Shown here one piece after another: positions 1 to 4,945 of a DNA stretch of 5,341 nucleotides; the first letter of the stretch is position 1, and each line of letters opens with the position of its first letter. This DNA is from Candidatus Gallimonas caecicola (lineage in GTDB: Bacteria > Bacillota > Clostridia > Christensenellales > Borkfalkiaceae). The stretch lies in NCBI GenBank assembly GCA_904394195.1, contig CAJFNH010000095.1, positions 1-5,341 of the forward strand, in the 5' to 3' direction. Both the position numbers and the translations under genes were made by a program. Below the pieces are notes generated by a model. The model made no database searches. It was not told where the DNA came from and worked only from the letters and a program-made list of their open reading frames with translations.

Positions 1-2
1 AT

Positions 3-1268
3 ATGAATGCCTATCGGGTCAGACAATTTCAGCCGCGCGATCTCATTCAGACGGATGTACCCGCTTCCAAAAGCCTCCTCAACCGCGCTCTCATTCTCGC
101 CGCTTTCGGAAAAGGCGAGGTATTTTTGGCATGCGGAAGCTATGCGGACGACACGCGCGCTCTGCTCGATTGCCTTTCCCGTCTGGGGATACGCTGGAAA
201 AGGGAACAGAACGGCCTGCGCGTTTCAGGCTGCGGCGGGCAAATCCCCGTACAGAGCGCCGAACTCGACGTCCGCTCTGCAGGCACGGCCGCCCGGTTTC
301 TGACCGCCGTCCTCGCCGTTCTCGGCGGCGATTACAGAATGTCGGCCTCTCCCCAGATGCAGAGGCGACCCATGGAGCTTCTGGCAGAACTGGAACGCGC
401 AGGCGTTGTCGTCGAATATGAGGGCGAACGCGGCCATTTCCCCTTCCGCATCCGTTCGGACGGACTGCATGCGCAGTCGCTCACGGTCGACACCGACCTG
501 AGCACGCAATATGCGAGCGGTTTGCTGCTCGCCGCCGCGATCAGCCACCCGCTCACGCTGCATCTGACAGGCAGCCGCACCGATGGCAGCTATATCCGCA
601 TGACGCTGCTGCTCATGGAAAAATTCGGAGCAACTTTCCATCGCGAAGGAAATACGATCAGCGTCATCCCCTCTCCCCATAACCCGCCTCTTGTCGAGAT
701 CGAGGCAGATCTTTCGGGAGCATGCTATTTCTATGCAATGGCGCTGCTCTTTTCAACGCGTGTGCTCGTGCGCCGCATCCATTCGGATACCCTGCAGGGG
801 GATAAAAAATTTCTCGAAATGCTTGCAGAGCGCGGCGTTCTCTTTTCCGAAACGCCCGAAGGACTGCTCGCCGACGGCAGAGACGTCAGAACATACGACG
901 GCTTTGTGCAGAACATGCGCAACTGTTCCGATCAGGCGCTCACCGTGGCAGCACTTGCGCCGTTTGCACGCTCCGCCACACATATCACAGGCATCGGACA
1001 TATCCGCAGACAGGAATGCGACCGCATCCGTGCGATCGTCCAAAACCTTACGCAGCTCGGCGTTCCCGTCACCGAACATGCAGACGGCGTGACGATCGAG
1101 CCATCCCCCATACGCGGCGGCACGATAAAAACCTTCGGCGACCACCGCGTTGCCATGGCATTCTCCCTCATCGGCCTGCGGATGGGAAATCTCACGATCG
1201 ACGACGCCGCCTGCTGTGCAAAGACGTTTGACAATTATTTCGACATCCTTGACCGGCTTACAAAATAA
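3..1268 (+). CDS. aroA: 3-phosphoshikimate 1-carboxyvinyltransferase (EPSP synthase)
   Basis: This 421-residue cytosolic enzyme joins shikimate-3-phosphate and phosphoenolpyruvate to make EPSP, the sixth step of the shikimate pathway to chorismate and aromatic amino acids. Its length is normal for the family. By alignment from memory with E. coli AroA, the substrate-binding residues are present: K23-S24 and R28 in VPASKSLLNRAL, G94-T95 and R98 in RSAGTAARF, R122 in QRRPM, S167-T168-Q169, catalytic D310 in NCSDQAL, catalytic E338 and R341 in RRQECDR, R382 in GDHRVAM, and K407 in AKTFDNYF. Three positions differ from E. coli: Ser92 for Asn94, His333 near Asn336, and Gln337 for Lys340. The QGDKKFLEML segment resembles a divergent Clostridia/Bacteroidetes branch, as I recall it. 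The ATG lies two bases from the window edge, so its ribosome-binding site cannot be seen and a slightly earlier start is possible. A terminator follows the stop immediately. Confidence 0.95.
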   Translation: MNAYRVRQFQPRDLIQTDVPASKSLLNRALILAAFGKGEVFLACGSYADDTRALLDCLSRLGIRWKREQNGLRVSGCGGQIPVQSAELDVRSAGTAARFLTAVLAVLGGDYRMSASPQMQRRPMELLAELERAGVVVEYEGERGHFPFRIRSDGLHAQSLTVDTDLSTQYASGLLLAAAISHPLTLHLTGSRTDGSYIRMTLLLMEKFGATFHREGNTISVIPSPHNPPLVEIEADLSGACYFYAMALLFSTRVLVRRIHSDTLQGDKKFLEMLAERGVLFSETPEGLLADGRDVRTYDGFVQNMRNCSDQALTVAALAPFARSATHITGIGHIRRQECDRIRAIVQNLTQLGVPVTEHADGVTIEPSPIRGGTIKTFGDHRVAMAFSLIGLRMGNLTIDDAACCAKTFDNYFDILDRLTK

Positions 1269-1294
1269 GGGAGCGCATCCGCGCTCCCCTTTTT
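1269..1294. terminator. Intrinsic terminator between aroA and the converging dtxR-like gene
   Basis: An 8-bp perfect stem (GGGAGCGC / GCGCTCCC) with a four-base loop begins at the base after the aroA stop codon and is followed by CTTTTT. On the minus strand the same stem is followed by TTATTTTG. It therefore probably also ends the regulator transcript that arrives from the right, though that side is weaker. Confidence 0.88.
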
Positions 1295-1307
1295 ATTCCG
1301 CGTCATT

Positions 1308-1673
1308 TCAATGATCGGAGAAATATTTTTTGATGATCTCAAACAGTTCATCGGAGACAACGTGCTCGACGCGGCAGGCATCCTCTTCCGCCAGTTTTGC
1401 CGGCGCACCCATCTTAATGAAGGCATCCGTAAAGACCCGGTGCTTTTCATAGACGTCTTCCGCCTTCTTTTGTCCGGCGGCCGTCAATGTAATATCCCCG
1501 TTTTCGTCGATGCGGATAAATCCTCCGTCCTGCAGAAGATTTACGGCGCGGGAAACGCTCGATTTTGCGTAGCCGAGCTCTTCCACGATATCTACCGAAC
1601 GGACATTCGCTTTGCGCATGCGAAGCAGTAAGATGGTCTCAAGATACATTTCCTGTGATTCATGCGTTCTCAT
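1308..1673 (-). CDS. Short DtxR/MntR-family metal-dependent transcriptional regulator
   Basis: This 121-residue cytosolic DNA-binding protein probably represses metal-uptake or metal-homeostasis genes when loaded with divalent metal. A winged helix fills about residues 5-65, with the recognition helix around AKSSVSRAVNLL (36-47). A helical dimerisation and metal-binding segment follows. The pattern QEMYLETI (Met9), KHR (His78) and DACRVEH (Cys100, Glu103, His104) matches the primary-site ligands of Corynebacterium DtxR (Met10, Cys102, Glu105, His106). B. subtilis MntR instead has Asp8 and Glu99. This points to iron more than manganese, which is an inference. The ancillary-site residues Glu83 and His98 of DtxR appear absent, as does the C-terminal SH3-like domain, so this is a short MntR-length form. 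The ATG is preceded by AGGA four bases upstream and a near-consensus promoter. No transporter gene is adjacent to name its target. Confidence 0.9.
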   Translation of the reverse strand: MRTHESQEMYLETILLLRMRKANVRSVDIVEELGYAKSSVSRAVNLLQDGGFIRIDENGDITLTAAGQKKAEDVYEKHRVFTDAFIKMGAPAKLAEEDACRVEHVVSDELFEIIKKYFSDH

Positions 1674-1693
1674 GTTATCCTGCCTTTTTGGTA

Positions 1694-1722
1694 ATTATAC
1701 ACTATTTTTCCGCATTTGTAAA
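1694..1722 (-). promoter_or_regulatory. SigA-type promoter of the dtxR-like gene
   Basis: Read on the minus strand, TTTACA (1722-1717) is followed by a 17-base spacer and a perfect TATAAT (1699-1694). Transcription would start near 1687, giving a leader of about 14 bases that holds the AGGA ribosome-binding site. The promoter lies in the 75-base gap after the phosphatase stop codon, so the regulator need not depend on read-through from that gene. Confidence 0.85.
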
Positions 1723-1737
1723 GGGCCTGCCGCATTT
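1710..1737. repeat. Direct repeat CCGCATTT, two copies, around the -35 region
   Basis: CCGCATTT occurs at 1710-1717 and 1730-1737, exactly 20 bases apart (about two helical turns). The first copy overlaps one base of the -35 element of the dtxR-like promoter and the second lies upstream of it. An operator or activator site is possible, but the repeat is short and may be chance. Confidence 0.3.
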
Positions 1738-1748
1738 TTATCGTGCAT

Positions 1749-2219
1749 TTACAGCCGACCTTCGCGTTCCAGATACGCAAGAAAAGCCGAGCACCCCTCC
1801 CGGATATCCGAGAACGTCTCGTCAAAGTTCCCGGTGAACCAGGGATCGGCAATGGCGCGCGGCCGCTCTGTAAAATCGAGCAGAAGTGCGACCCGTGCCG
1901 AACATTCGCCGAGGATGCGCCGCATATGGCGGGCATTCTCCTCATCCATGCCGAGGATATAATCGTATCGTTCCCCGTCCTCCCTTGTAAGAAGGCGTGC
2001 CCGGTGCGGGATCAGAGAAATCCCCTCACGGGACAGCTTTTCCCTGGTGCCGCGATGGGGCGGATTGCCCAATGCATCGGAATGCGTTGCGGCGGAAGAG
2101 ATGCTGAAACGGTCGGAAAGTCCCCGCTGTCCGACCAGCCAGGCAAAATAACTTTCCGCCATGGGAGAACGGCAAATGTTCCCAAGGCAGACAAACAGTA
2201 CACGGATCGGCTGATTCAC
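1749..2219 (-). CDS. Low-molecular-weight protein tyrosine phosphatase
   Basis: This 156-residue cytosolic phosphatase hydrolyses phosphotyrosine through a cysteinyl-phosphate intermediate. The P-loop sits at the N-terminus as VCLGNICRSPM, with nucleophile Cys11, Arg17 and Ser18. The general acid Asp125 lies in DPWF (125-128). Length and layout are standard for the family. The residue four after the nucleophile is Ile15. From established work, Thr at this place marks the arginine phosphatase YwlE, while Ile marks tyrosine phosphatases, so tyrosine specificity is favoured. DPWFTGNFDE resembles the YfkJ-like group rather than the group linked to capsule kinases, and no kinase gene is nearby. 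The start is GTG, chosen because TAAGGAG lies seven bases upstream and the protein then begins normally for the family. It is transcribed divergently from the XRE gene across a 115-base gap. No clear terminator follows, so some transcripts may run into the dtxR-like gene. Confidence 0.93.
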   Translation of the reverse strand: MNQPIRVLFVCLGNICRSPMAESYFAWLVGQRGLSDRFSISSAATHSDALGNPPHRGTREKLSREGISLIPHRARLLTREDGERYDYILGMDEENARHMRRILGECSARVALLLDFTERPRAIADPWFTGNFDETFSDIREGCSAFLAYLEREGRL

Positions 2220-2226
2220 GAAGCTA

Positions 2227-2233
2227 CTCCTTA
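2227..2233 (-). promoter_or_regulatory. Ribosome-binding site fixing the GTG start of the phosphatase
   Basis: On the minus strand this reads TAAGGAG, with seven bases before GTG. It is a near-perfect Shine-Dalgarno sequence and supports the GTG at 2219 as the start. Confidence 0.85.
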
Positions 2234-2242
2234 CTTTGCTAA

Positions 2243-2255
2243 ATTCACTTTGAAT
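2243..2255. repeat. Inverted repeat ATTCA-ctt-TGAAT upstream of the phosphatase
   Basis: Perfect 5-base arms are separated by three bases, about 10 bases upstream of the phosphatase ribosome-binding site. It overlaps the only plausible phosphatase -10 (minus-strand TATTCA, 2256-2251), for which I found no good -35. It could be an operator for the neighbouring XRE regulator, but its short arms allow chance. Confidence 0.3.
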
Positions 2256-2299
2256 AGAAAAAACCCCTGCGGACGATGTCGATTTTTTGGCGAAAAGGG

Positions 2300-2328
2300 T
2301 TGCAAAACTCCCGGAAATACATTATAAT
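2300..2328 (+). promoter_or_regulatory. SigA-type promoter of the XRE regulator, apparently leaderless
   Basis: TTGCAA (2300-2305), a 17-base spacer and TATAAT (2323-2328) form a near-consensus promoter. The expected transcription start, about seven bases beyond the -10, is 2334-2336, which coincides with the ATG at 2335. No Shine-Dalgarno sequence lies between the -10 and that ATG. Confidence 0.85.
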
Positions 2329-2334
2329 AAAAGC

Positions 2335-2547
2335 ATGAAAGTTTTTGCTGAACGCTTGATCGAATTAAGAAAGGATCGCGGACTTTCCCAGGCGACCGTT
2401 GCCAAGGATCTCAACGTCAGCCTTGGCATCATTTGCTATTGGGAAACCAACAAGAGCGATCCTACCGCAGGAAATATTGCAAAGATCGCGCGTTATTTCA
2501 ACGTGTCGTCAGACTTCCTGCTCGGTCTCAACGATCGGACCGAATAA
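2335..2547 (+). CDS. Small XRE/Cro-CI family helix-turn-helix regulator
   Basis: This 70-residue protein consists of one helix-turn-helix DNA-binding domain and nothing else. The HTH spans LSQATVAKDLNV (17-28) and SLGIICYWETNK (29-40). The family's typical ending follows as IAKIARYFNVSSDFLLGL (48-65). Small proteins of this kind usually act as dimeric repressors. Without an effector domain, a ligand cannot be predicted. The ATG at 2335 is chosen over an in-frame TTG at 2287. The TTG lies upstream of the promoter elements, has no ribosome-binding site and would add 16 residues outside the fold. The mRNA is probably leaderless. The gene faces away from the tyrosine phosphatase, so the shared 115-base gap is a natural place for autoregulation or control of that gene, which is an inference. 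No other phage or plasmid genes surround it. Confidence 0.88.
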   Translation: MKVFAERLIELRKDRGLSQATVAKDLNVSLGIICYWETNKSDPTAGNIAKIARYFNVSSDFLLGLNDRTE

Positions 2548-2643
2548 TCCGCAATTTATCCAACCATTCCAACCGCCTTCCTTTTCCTCGCGACCTTACT
2601 TTGCATACGGCATCGGAAATACGGTCGTTTTGTGTTGCAATTT

Positions 2644-2665
2644 ACTGCCCGCGGGCAGTTTTTTT
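2644..2665 (+). terminator. Intrinsic terminator of the XRE gene
   Basis: A 16-base perfect palindrome (ACTGCCCG/CGGGCAGT, 2644-2659) is followed by seven T residues counting its last base. It lies 96 bases after the XRE stop. The T tract overlaps the stop codon of the converging membrane protease gene by two bases. Reading leftwards the stem is followed only by AAATTG, so it is a poor terminator for the protease transcript. The 96 bases between stop and hairpin hold nothing else I can identify. Confidence 0.85.
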
Positions 2666-3470
2666 ATGCCGTTTTTCCGGGCGCCCCCTCTCCCTCGTCC
2701 ATGATCGCCTGAAGGCGGACACGGACAGCCGCTTCCCCCTCCCCATCGCCATGTTCGTGAAGAAAGTCTGCCTGCAGCTTCAGAAGCTCGATAAAAGCGG
2801 GACTGTCCTCCCGCACGACGGGAACATCGAAAAGCAGTTCGCGCGGAAGCGTTCCCGCGGGCCGGTTCTGCAGCAGGAGCTGTGCCTGCATGACGCGGAC
2901 GGCGATCTCCGTCTCGCCCGTCCGTTTGATGAGTTCCTTGAGGACGAGCCCGTCCGTCTTTCCGGCAGGAAGCTCGGCAGGGAGAAGCTCCATGAGCGCT
3001 TCGGCAAGACACCATATCGCAAAAAACGTAAAAAAGGTGAGTGCAGGATGCATCGGCAGGACAAAATAAAGTGCAAGCATGACCACACCGAACACAATGC
3101 CCAAAAAGGGACCGCCCACCGTCGCAGCAATCAGCTTTGCATGCGCTTCCTGTGGTTTTTTGAGTGAAAACCGCGTCTCCCCCGCCGCGCTTCGCCTGCC
3201 GAAGCGAACGCCGCCTTCGCCAAAACTCACCCAGCCGAAAGCGACCCTGCGAGGTTTGAGCCCCGCAAGCAGTCCGAACAGGAAATGCCCGCTTTCATGG
3301 ACAAGGCTGTCGAGACGCAAAAGCATACAGCACGCCGCAAGCACCGGAAGTAAAATCGGAAGAGTCGGATCGGGCGCTGCCGCGATCTCAAACCAGATAA
3401 TGACCGCCCATGCACCGCACATGCAGCAAAAAAGGAGCGCGCAGCAAACAAAATAGAATGTCCGCCTCAT
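2664..3470 (-). CDS. Putative M50-family (site-2-protease-like) membrane metalloprotease
   Basis: This 268-residue membrane protein is predicted to cut other membrane proteins within or near the bilayer using zinc. Hydrophobic segments lie at about residues 5-30, 36-53, 112-138 and 141-164. The zinc motif HESGH (58-62: His58, Glu59, His62) follows the second segment. VGGPFLGI (118-125) resembles the conserved glycine-proline element, and the KTDG motif (Asp173) after ELLPAELP fits the third zinc ligand of M50 enzymes. Residues from about 175 to the end are soluble, charged and probably helical, with no domain I recognise and no PDZ. The ATG overlaps the ppx-like stop as ATGA, and GAGGGGG lies five bases upstream, so translation is likely coupled. 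It is last in the gene string, and its substrate is unknown. Sporulation protease SpoIVFB belongs to the same superfamily, but I see no specific match to it. Confidence 0.75.
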   Translation of the reverse strand: MRRTFYFVCCALLFCCMCGAWAVIIWFEIAAAPDPTLPILLPVLAACCMLLRLDSLVHESGHFLFGLLAGLKPRRVAFGWVSFGEGGVRFGRRSAAGETRFSLKKPQEAHAKLIAATVGGPFLGIVFGVVMLALYFVLPMHPALTFFTFFAIWCLAEALMELLPAELPAGKTDGLVLKELIKRTGETEIAVRVMQAQLLLQNRPAGTLPRELLFDVPVVREDSPAFIELLKLQADFLHEHGDGEGEAAVRVRLQAIMDEGEGAPGKTA

Positions 3471-4321
3471 GAGAGCCCCCTCGCTGCAAGATAGCCTTCA
3501 AGATTATCGCCGTCGGAAAAAATCACATTCTGCAGTCCGAGCACATGCACGATTTCGGCAAGCAGCACCGCGCCGCCCGCAATGACGTCGGCACGGCGCA
3601 CATCCATCCCCGGGATCGCTTTGCGCTCCTCCACGGAAAGGGTAAGAAGGCGCGCGGCAATTTCATCCAAATAGTCTGCGGAGAGCGAAAGACCGTTGAG
3701 TTTTGAGGCGTCATACTCCTCCAGTCCGAGTTTTACGCTCGCCAAAGTGGACGCCGTTCCGCCGATGGCGCACATCTTCCCCCTGCAGACCACACCCGCA
3801 AGCGGCTCGATCCTTTCGCGGACGACGGCGCGCAGCCTGTTGCCGTCCTGTCCGCACAGCTCAAACAGGCGCACGACTCCGATATCCAGGCTGACAGAAA
3901 AGGCGATCCTTCCCCTCTCCCGGATGCAGACCTCCGTGCTCGCGCCGCCGATATCGACGATCCCGCCGTCTGCCGCACCCAATGCGCCGTTGAGCCCGAG
4001 CAGCGCTTCCTCGCCGCCCGAAACGATCTCCACGGTCACCCCGCAAAGCGCCCTGACCCGCGCGCAAAATTCCATGCCGTTGCGCGCCGAACGCACCGCT
4101 GCCGTCGCAAAGGCGAGCACCTGCGCGCCTGCCTGTTCCCCTTCCTTACAAAAACCGGCAACGGCGCGCGCCGTTCTGTCCATCGCAGTATCACAAAGCA
4201 ACCCGCTGCAGGAAAGGCCTTCCGCAAGACGGGTCGTGCAAACCTTTTTATACAAAGGACCGTCCGCCCAAAGCATCAGGCGAACGGAGTTGGAACCAAT
4301 ATCGATGACAGCGTATTTCAT
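3467..4321 (-). CDS. Ppx/GppA-family phosphatase (exopolyphosphatase or pppGpp phosphatase)
   Basis: This 284-residue cytosolic protein has the actin-like ASKHA fold. Family members remove terminal phosphate from polyphosphate or convert pppGpp to ppGpp, and sequence alone does not decide which. The motifs in order are VIDIGSNSVRLML (5-17, first phosphate loop), FATAAVRSARN (71-81), SGGEEA (101-106, holding the probable catalytic Glu), VDIGGASTEV (122-131, second phosphate loop), AIGGTASTLA (185-194) and DVRRADVIAGGAVLL (240-254). The protein ends after the two-domain core. The long C-terminal and HD-like domains of E. coli Ppx are absent, as in many Clostridia. Two motif changes are visible: Ala127 in the usual GGGST loop, and NLEG near the end (about 273-276) instead of the common REG. 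The start MKYAVIDIG is typical of the family, 13 bases after the divIC stop. AGAAGAG just upstream is a weak ribosome-binding site. Confidence 0.9.
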   Translation of the reverse strand: MKYAVIDIGSNSVRLMLWADGPLYKKVCTTRLAEGLSCSGLLCDTAMDRTARAVAGFCKEGEQAGAQVLAFATAAVRSARNGMEFCARVRALCGVTVEIVSGGEEALLGLNGALGAADGGIVDIGGASTEVCIRERGRIAFSVSLDIGVVRLFELCGQDGNRLRAVVRERIEPLAGVVCRGKMCAIGGTASTLASVKLGLEEYDASKLNGLSLSADYLDEIAARLLTLSVEERKAIPGMDVRRADVIAGGAVLLAEIVHVLGLQNVIFSDGDNLEGYLAARGLS

Positions 4322-4334
4322 GAACTCTTCTGAA

Positions 4335-4616
4335 TTATCTGGAAACGATCCAGCCATTCTCGATGGCAAGTTCGCGGAGCGTCTCCTCCTGCTGAAGGAA
4401 ATCAAGGGAAATTTCCCCATTCTTCAACAACTCTTCATAACGTTCGATCTCGGCATCGTACTCCGCATTCCTTCTGTTGGCGACTCCGATCTGCACGAAT
4501 TGCACGATGAGAATGACCACGAGAAAAAGAATGAGTAAAACACCGGCAACGGTTGCGCCCGCCGCGATCTTTCTCATCTTTTCTTCGGTAAGTCCCGAGC
4601 TTCTTTTTCCGGACAT
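4335..4616 (-). CDS. divIC: Septum formation initiator, FtsB/DivIC family
   Basis: This 93-residue bitopic membrane protein belongs to the divisome. In Bacillota, DivIC works with FtsL and DivIB in septal peptidoglycan synthesis. A charged cytoplasmic N-terminus (1-17) is followed by one transmembrane helix (about 18-43), a heptad-like coiled coil (about 45-68, rich in Glu, Arg and Asn) and the family's terminal region EETLRELAIENGW. Its place directly after yabQ matches the B. subtilis order yabP-yabQ-divIC, which supports DivIC over other FtsB-like proteins. The start at 4616 has AAGGGG nine bases upstream and a promoter behind that, but makes the gene overlap yabQ by 43 bases. The alternative ATG at 4577 would form a tidy ATGA overlap with the yabQ stop and give 80 residues, but has only a weak purine run upstream. 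Confidence 0.88.
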   Translation of the reverse strand: MSGKRSSGLTEEKMRKIAAGATVAGVLLILFLVVILIVQFVQIGVANRRNAEYDAEIERYEELLKNGEISLDFLQQEETLRELAIENGWIVSR

Positions 4617-4945
4617 GCGATTCGTCCCCTTCGTCTTTGTCTCAAACCATTATATATCTTTTTTGCAAAAAATGCAACGATTTTATGCAAACTTTTCAAA
4701 TACAGACAAAAACCGAGCGCACAGGCGACAAAAGAATAAAAGCGCAGACCGGGAAGAGCAAGCGCCGTGCAGACGGCAAGATAAAATGCGGCAAAGGCGA
4801 CACAGAACAAAATGTCCGTGACGATCGTGACCGCACGATGCGCAAACGGCGCTCGCAACGCACATATCCCGTCATACAGCAGCCCGCCTGCCGCACCGCA
4901 GCAAACGCTCACCAGAAATACAAAAACCTGATCGACGCCGTTCAT
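4574..4945 (-). CDS. yabQ: Spore cortex biosynthesis protein YabQ
   Basis: This 123-residue integral membrane protein corresponds to YabQ, which in B. subtilis is made in the mother cell, locates to the forespore membranes and is needed for the cortex. Three hydrophobic helices lie at about residues 4-28, 40-63 and 67-86. Family features are GGLLYDGI (20-27), the TDILF stretch (43-47) and PGLRFYSF (65-72), followed by a basic cytoplasmic tail from about 95. It is shorter than the B. subtilis protein, which I recall as about 210 residues, but close to the length in many Clostridia. Its ATG overlaps the yabP stop as ATGA. No strong ribosome-binding site is visible, so coupled translation is likely. 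The last 14 codons also encode the start of divIC in another frame, and the tail carries the divIC promoter. Confidence 0.88.
   Translation of the reverse strand: MNGVDQVFVFLVSVCCGAAGGLLYDGICALRAPFAHRAVTIVTDILFCVAFAAFYLAVCTALALPGLRFYSFVACALGFCLYLKSLHKIVAFFAKKIYNGLRQRRRGRIACPEKEARDLPKKR
4617..4631 (-). promoter_or_regulatory. Ribosome-binding site for the upstream divIC start
   Basis: Read on the minus strand, AAGGGG (4631-4626) is followed by nine bases and then ATG at 4616. It favours this ATG over the one at 4577, although it lies inside yabQ codons for Arg and Gly and could be coincidental. Confidence 0.6.
4649..4677 (-). promoter_or_regulatory. SigA-type promoter inside yabQ driving divIC
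   Basis: On the minus strand, TTGCAT (4677-4672) is followed by exactly 17 bases and TATAAT (4654-4649). The predicted transcription start is near 4642, giving a leader of about 26 bases that contains AAGGGG before the divIC ATG. The stretch is an AT-rich island inside otherwise GC-rich coding sequence. It would allow divIC, ppx and the protease gene to be expressed in growing cells without yabP and yabQ. Confidence 0.75.

Noticed and set aside
1749..2219. Protein-arginine phosphatase (YwlE) as the identity of the phosphatase
   Set aside because: The position four residues after the catalytic Cys is Ile rather than the Thr that confers phosphoarginine specificity, and the acid loop reads DPWF.
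1743..2327. A 194-codon plus-strand open frame opposite the tyrosine phosphatase
   Set aside because: The minus strand has the full CLGNICRS and DPWF motifs and a strong ribosome-binding site; the plus-strand product resembles nothing and runs through the divergent promoter region.
2287..2334. A 16-codon N-terminal extension of the XRE regulator from a TTG
   Set aside because: It would begin upstream of the -35 of the only good promoter, lacks a ribosome-binding site and adds residues outside the HTH fold.
2229..2604. An 11-base exact repeat CCTTACTTTGC at 2229-2239 and 2594-2604
   Set aside because: Matches of this length are expected by chance in a 5-kb window, and one copy is explained by the phosphatase ribosome-binding site.
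2433..3167. A 244-codon plus-strand open frame running from inside the XRE gene through its terminator
   Set aside because: It overlaps the XRE gene in another frame, crosses a strong terminator and lies opposite the HESGH-containing membrane protein.
4322..4420. A 33-codon N-terminal extension of the Ppx/GppA protein
   Set aside because: It lies inside divIC coding sequence, and family members start at MKYAVIDIGSNS-like sequence, which follows a suitable 13-base gap after divIC.
3696..4538. A 280-codon open frame on the plus strand opposite the ppx-like gene and the divIC gene
   Set aside because: Its product is rich in Ser, Pro, Arg and Ala with no recognisable motif, while the minus strand here carries complete Ppx/GppA and DivIC signatures. 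It is an antisense shadow of GC-rich coding sequence.
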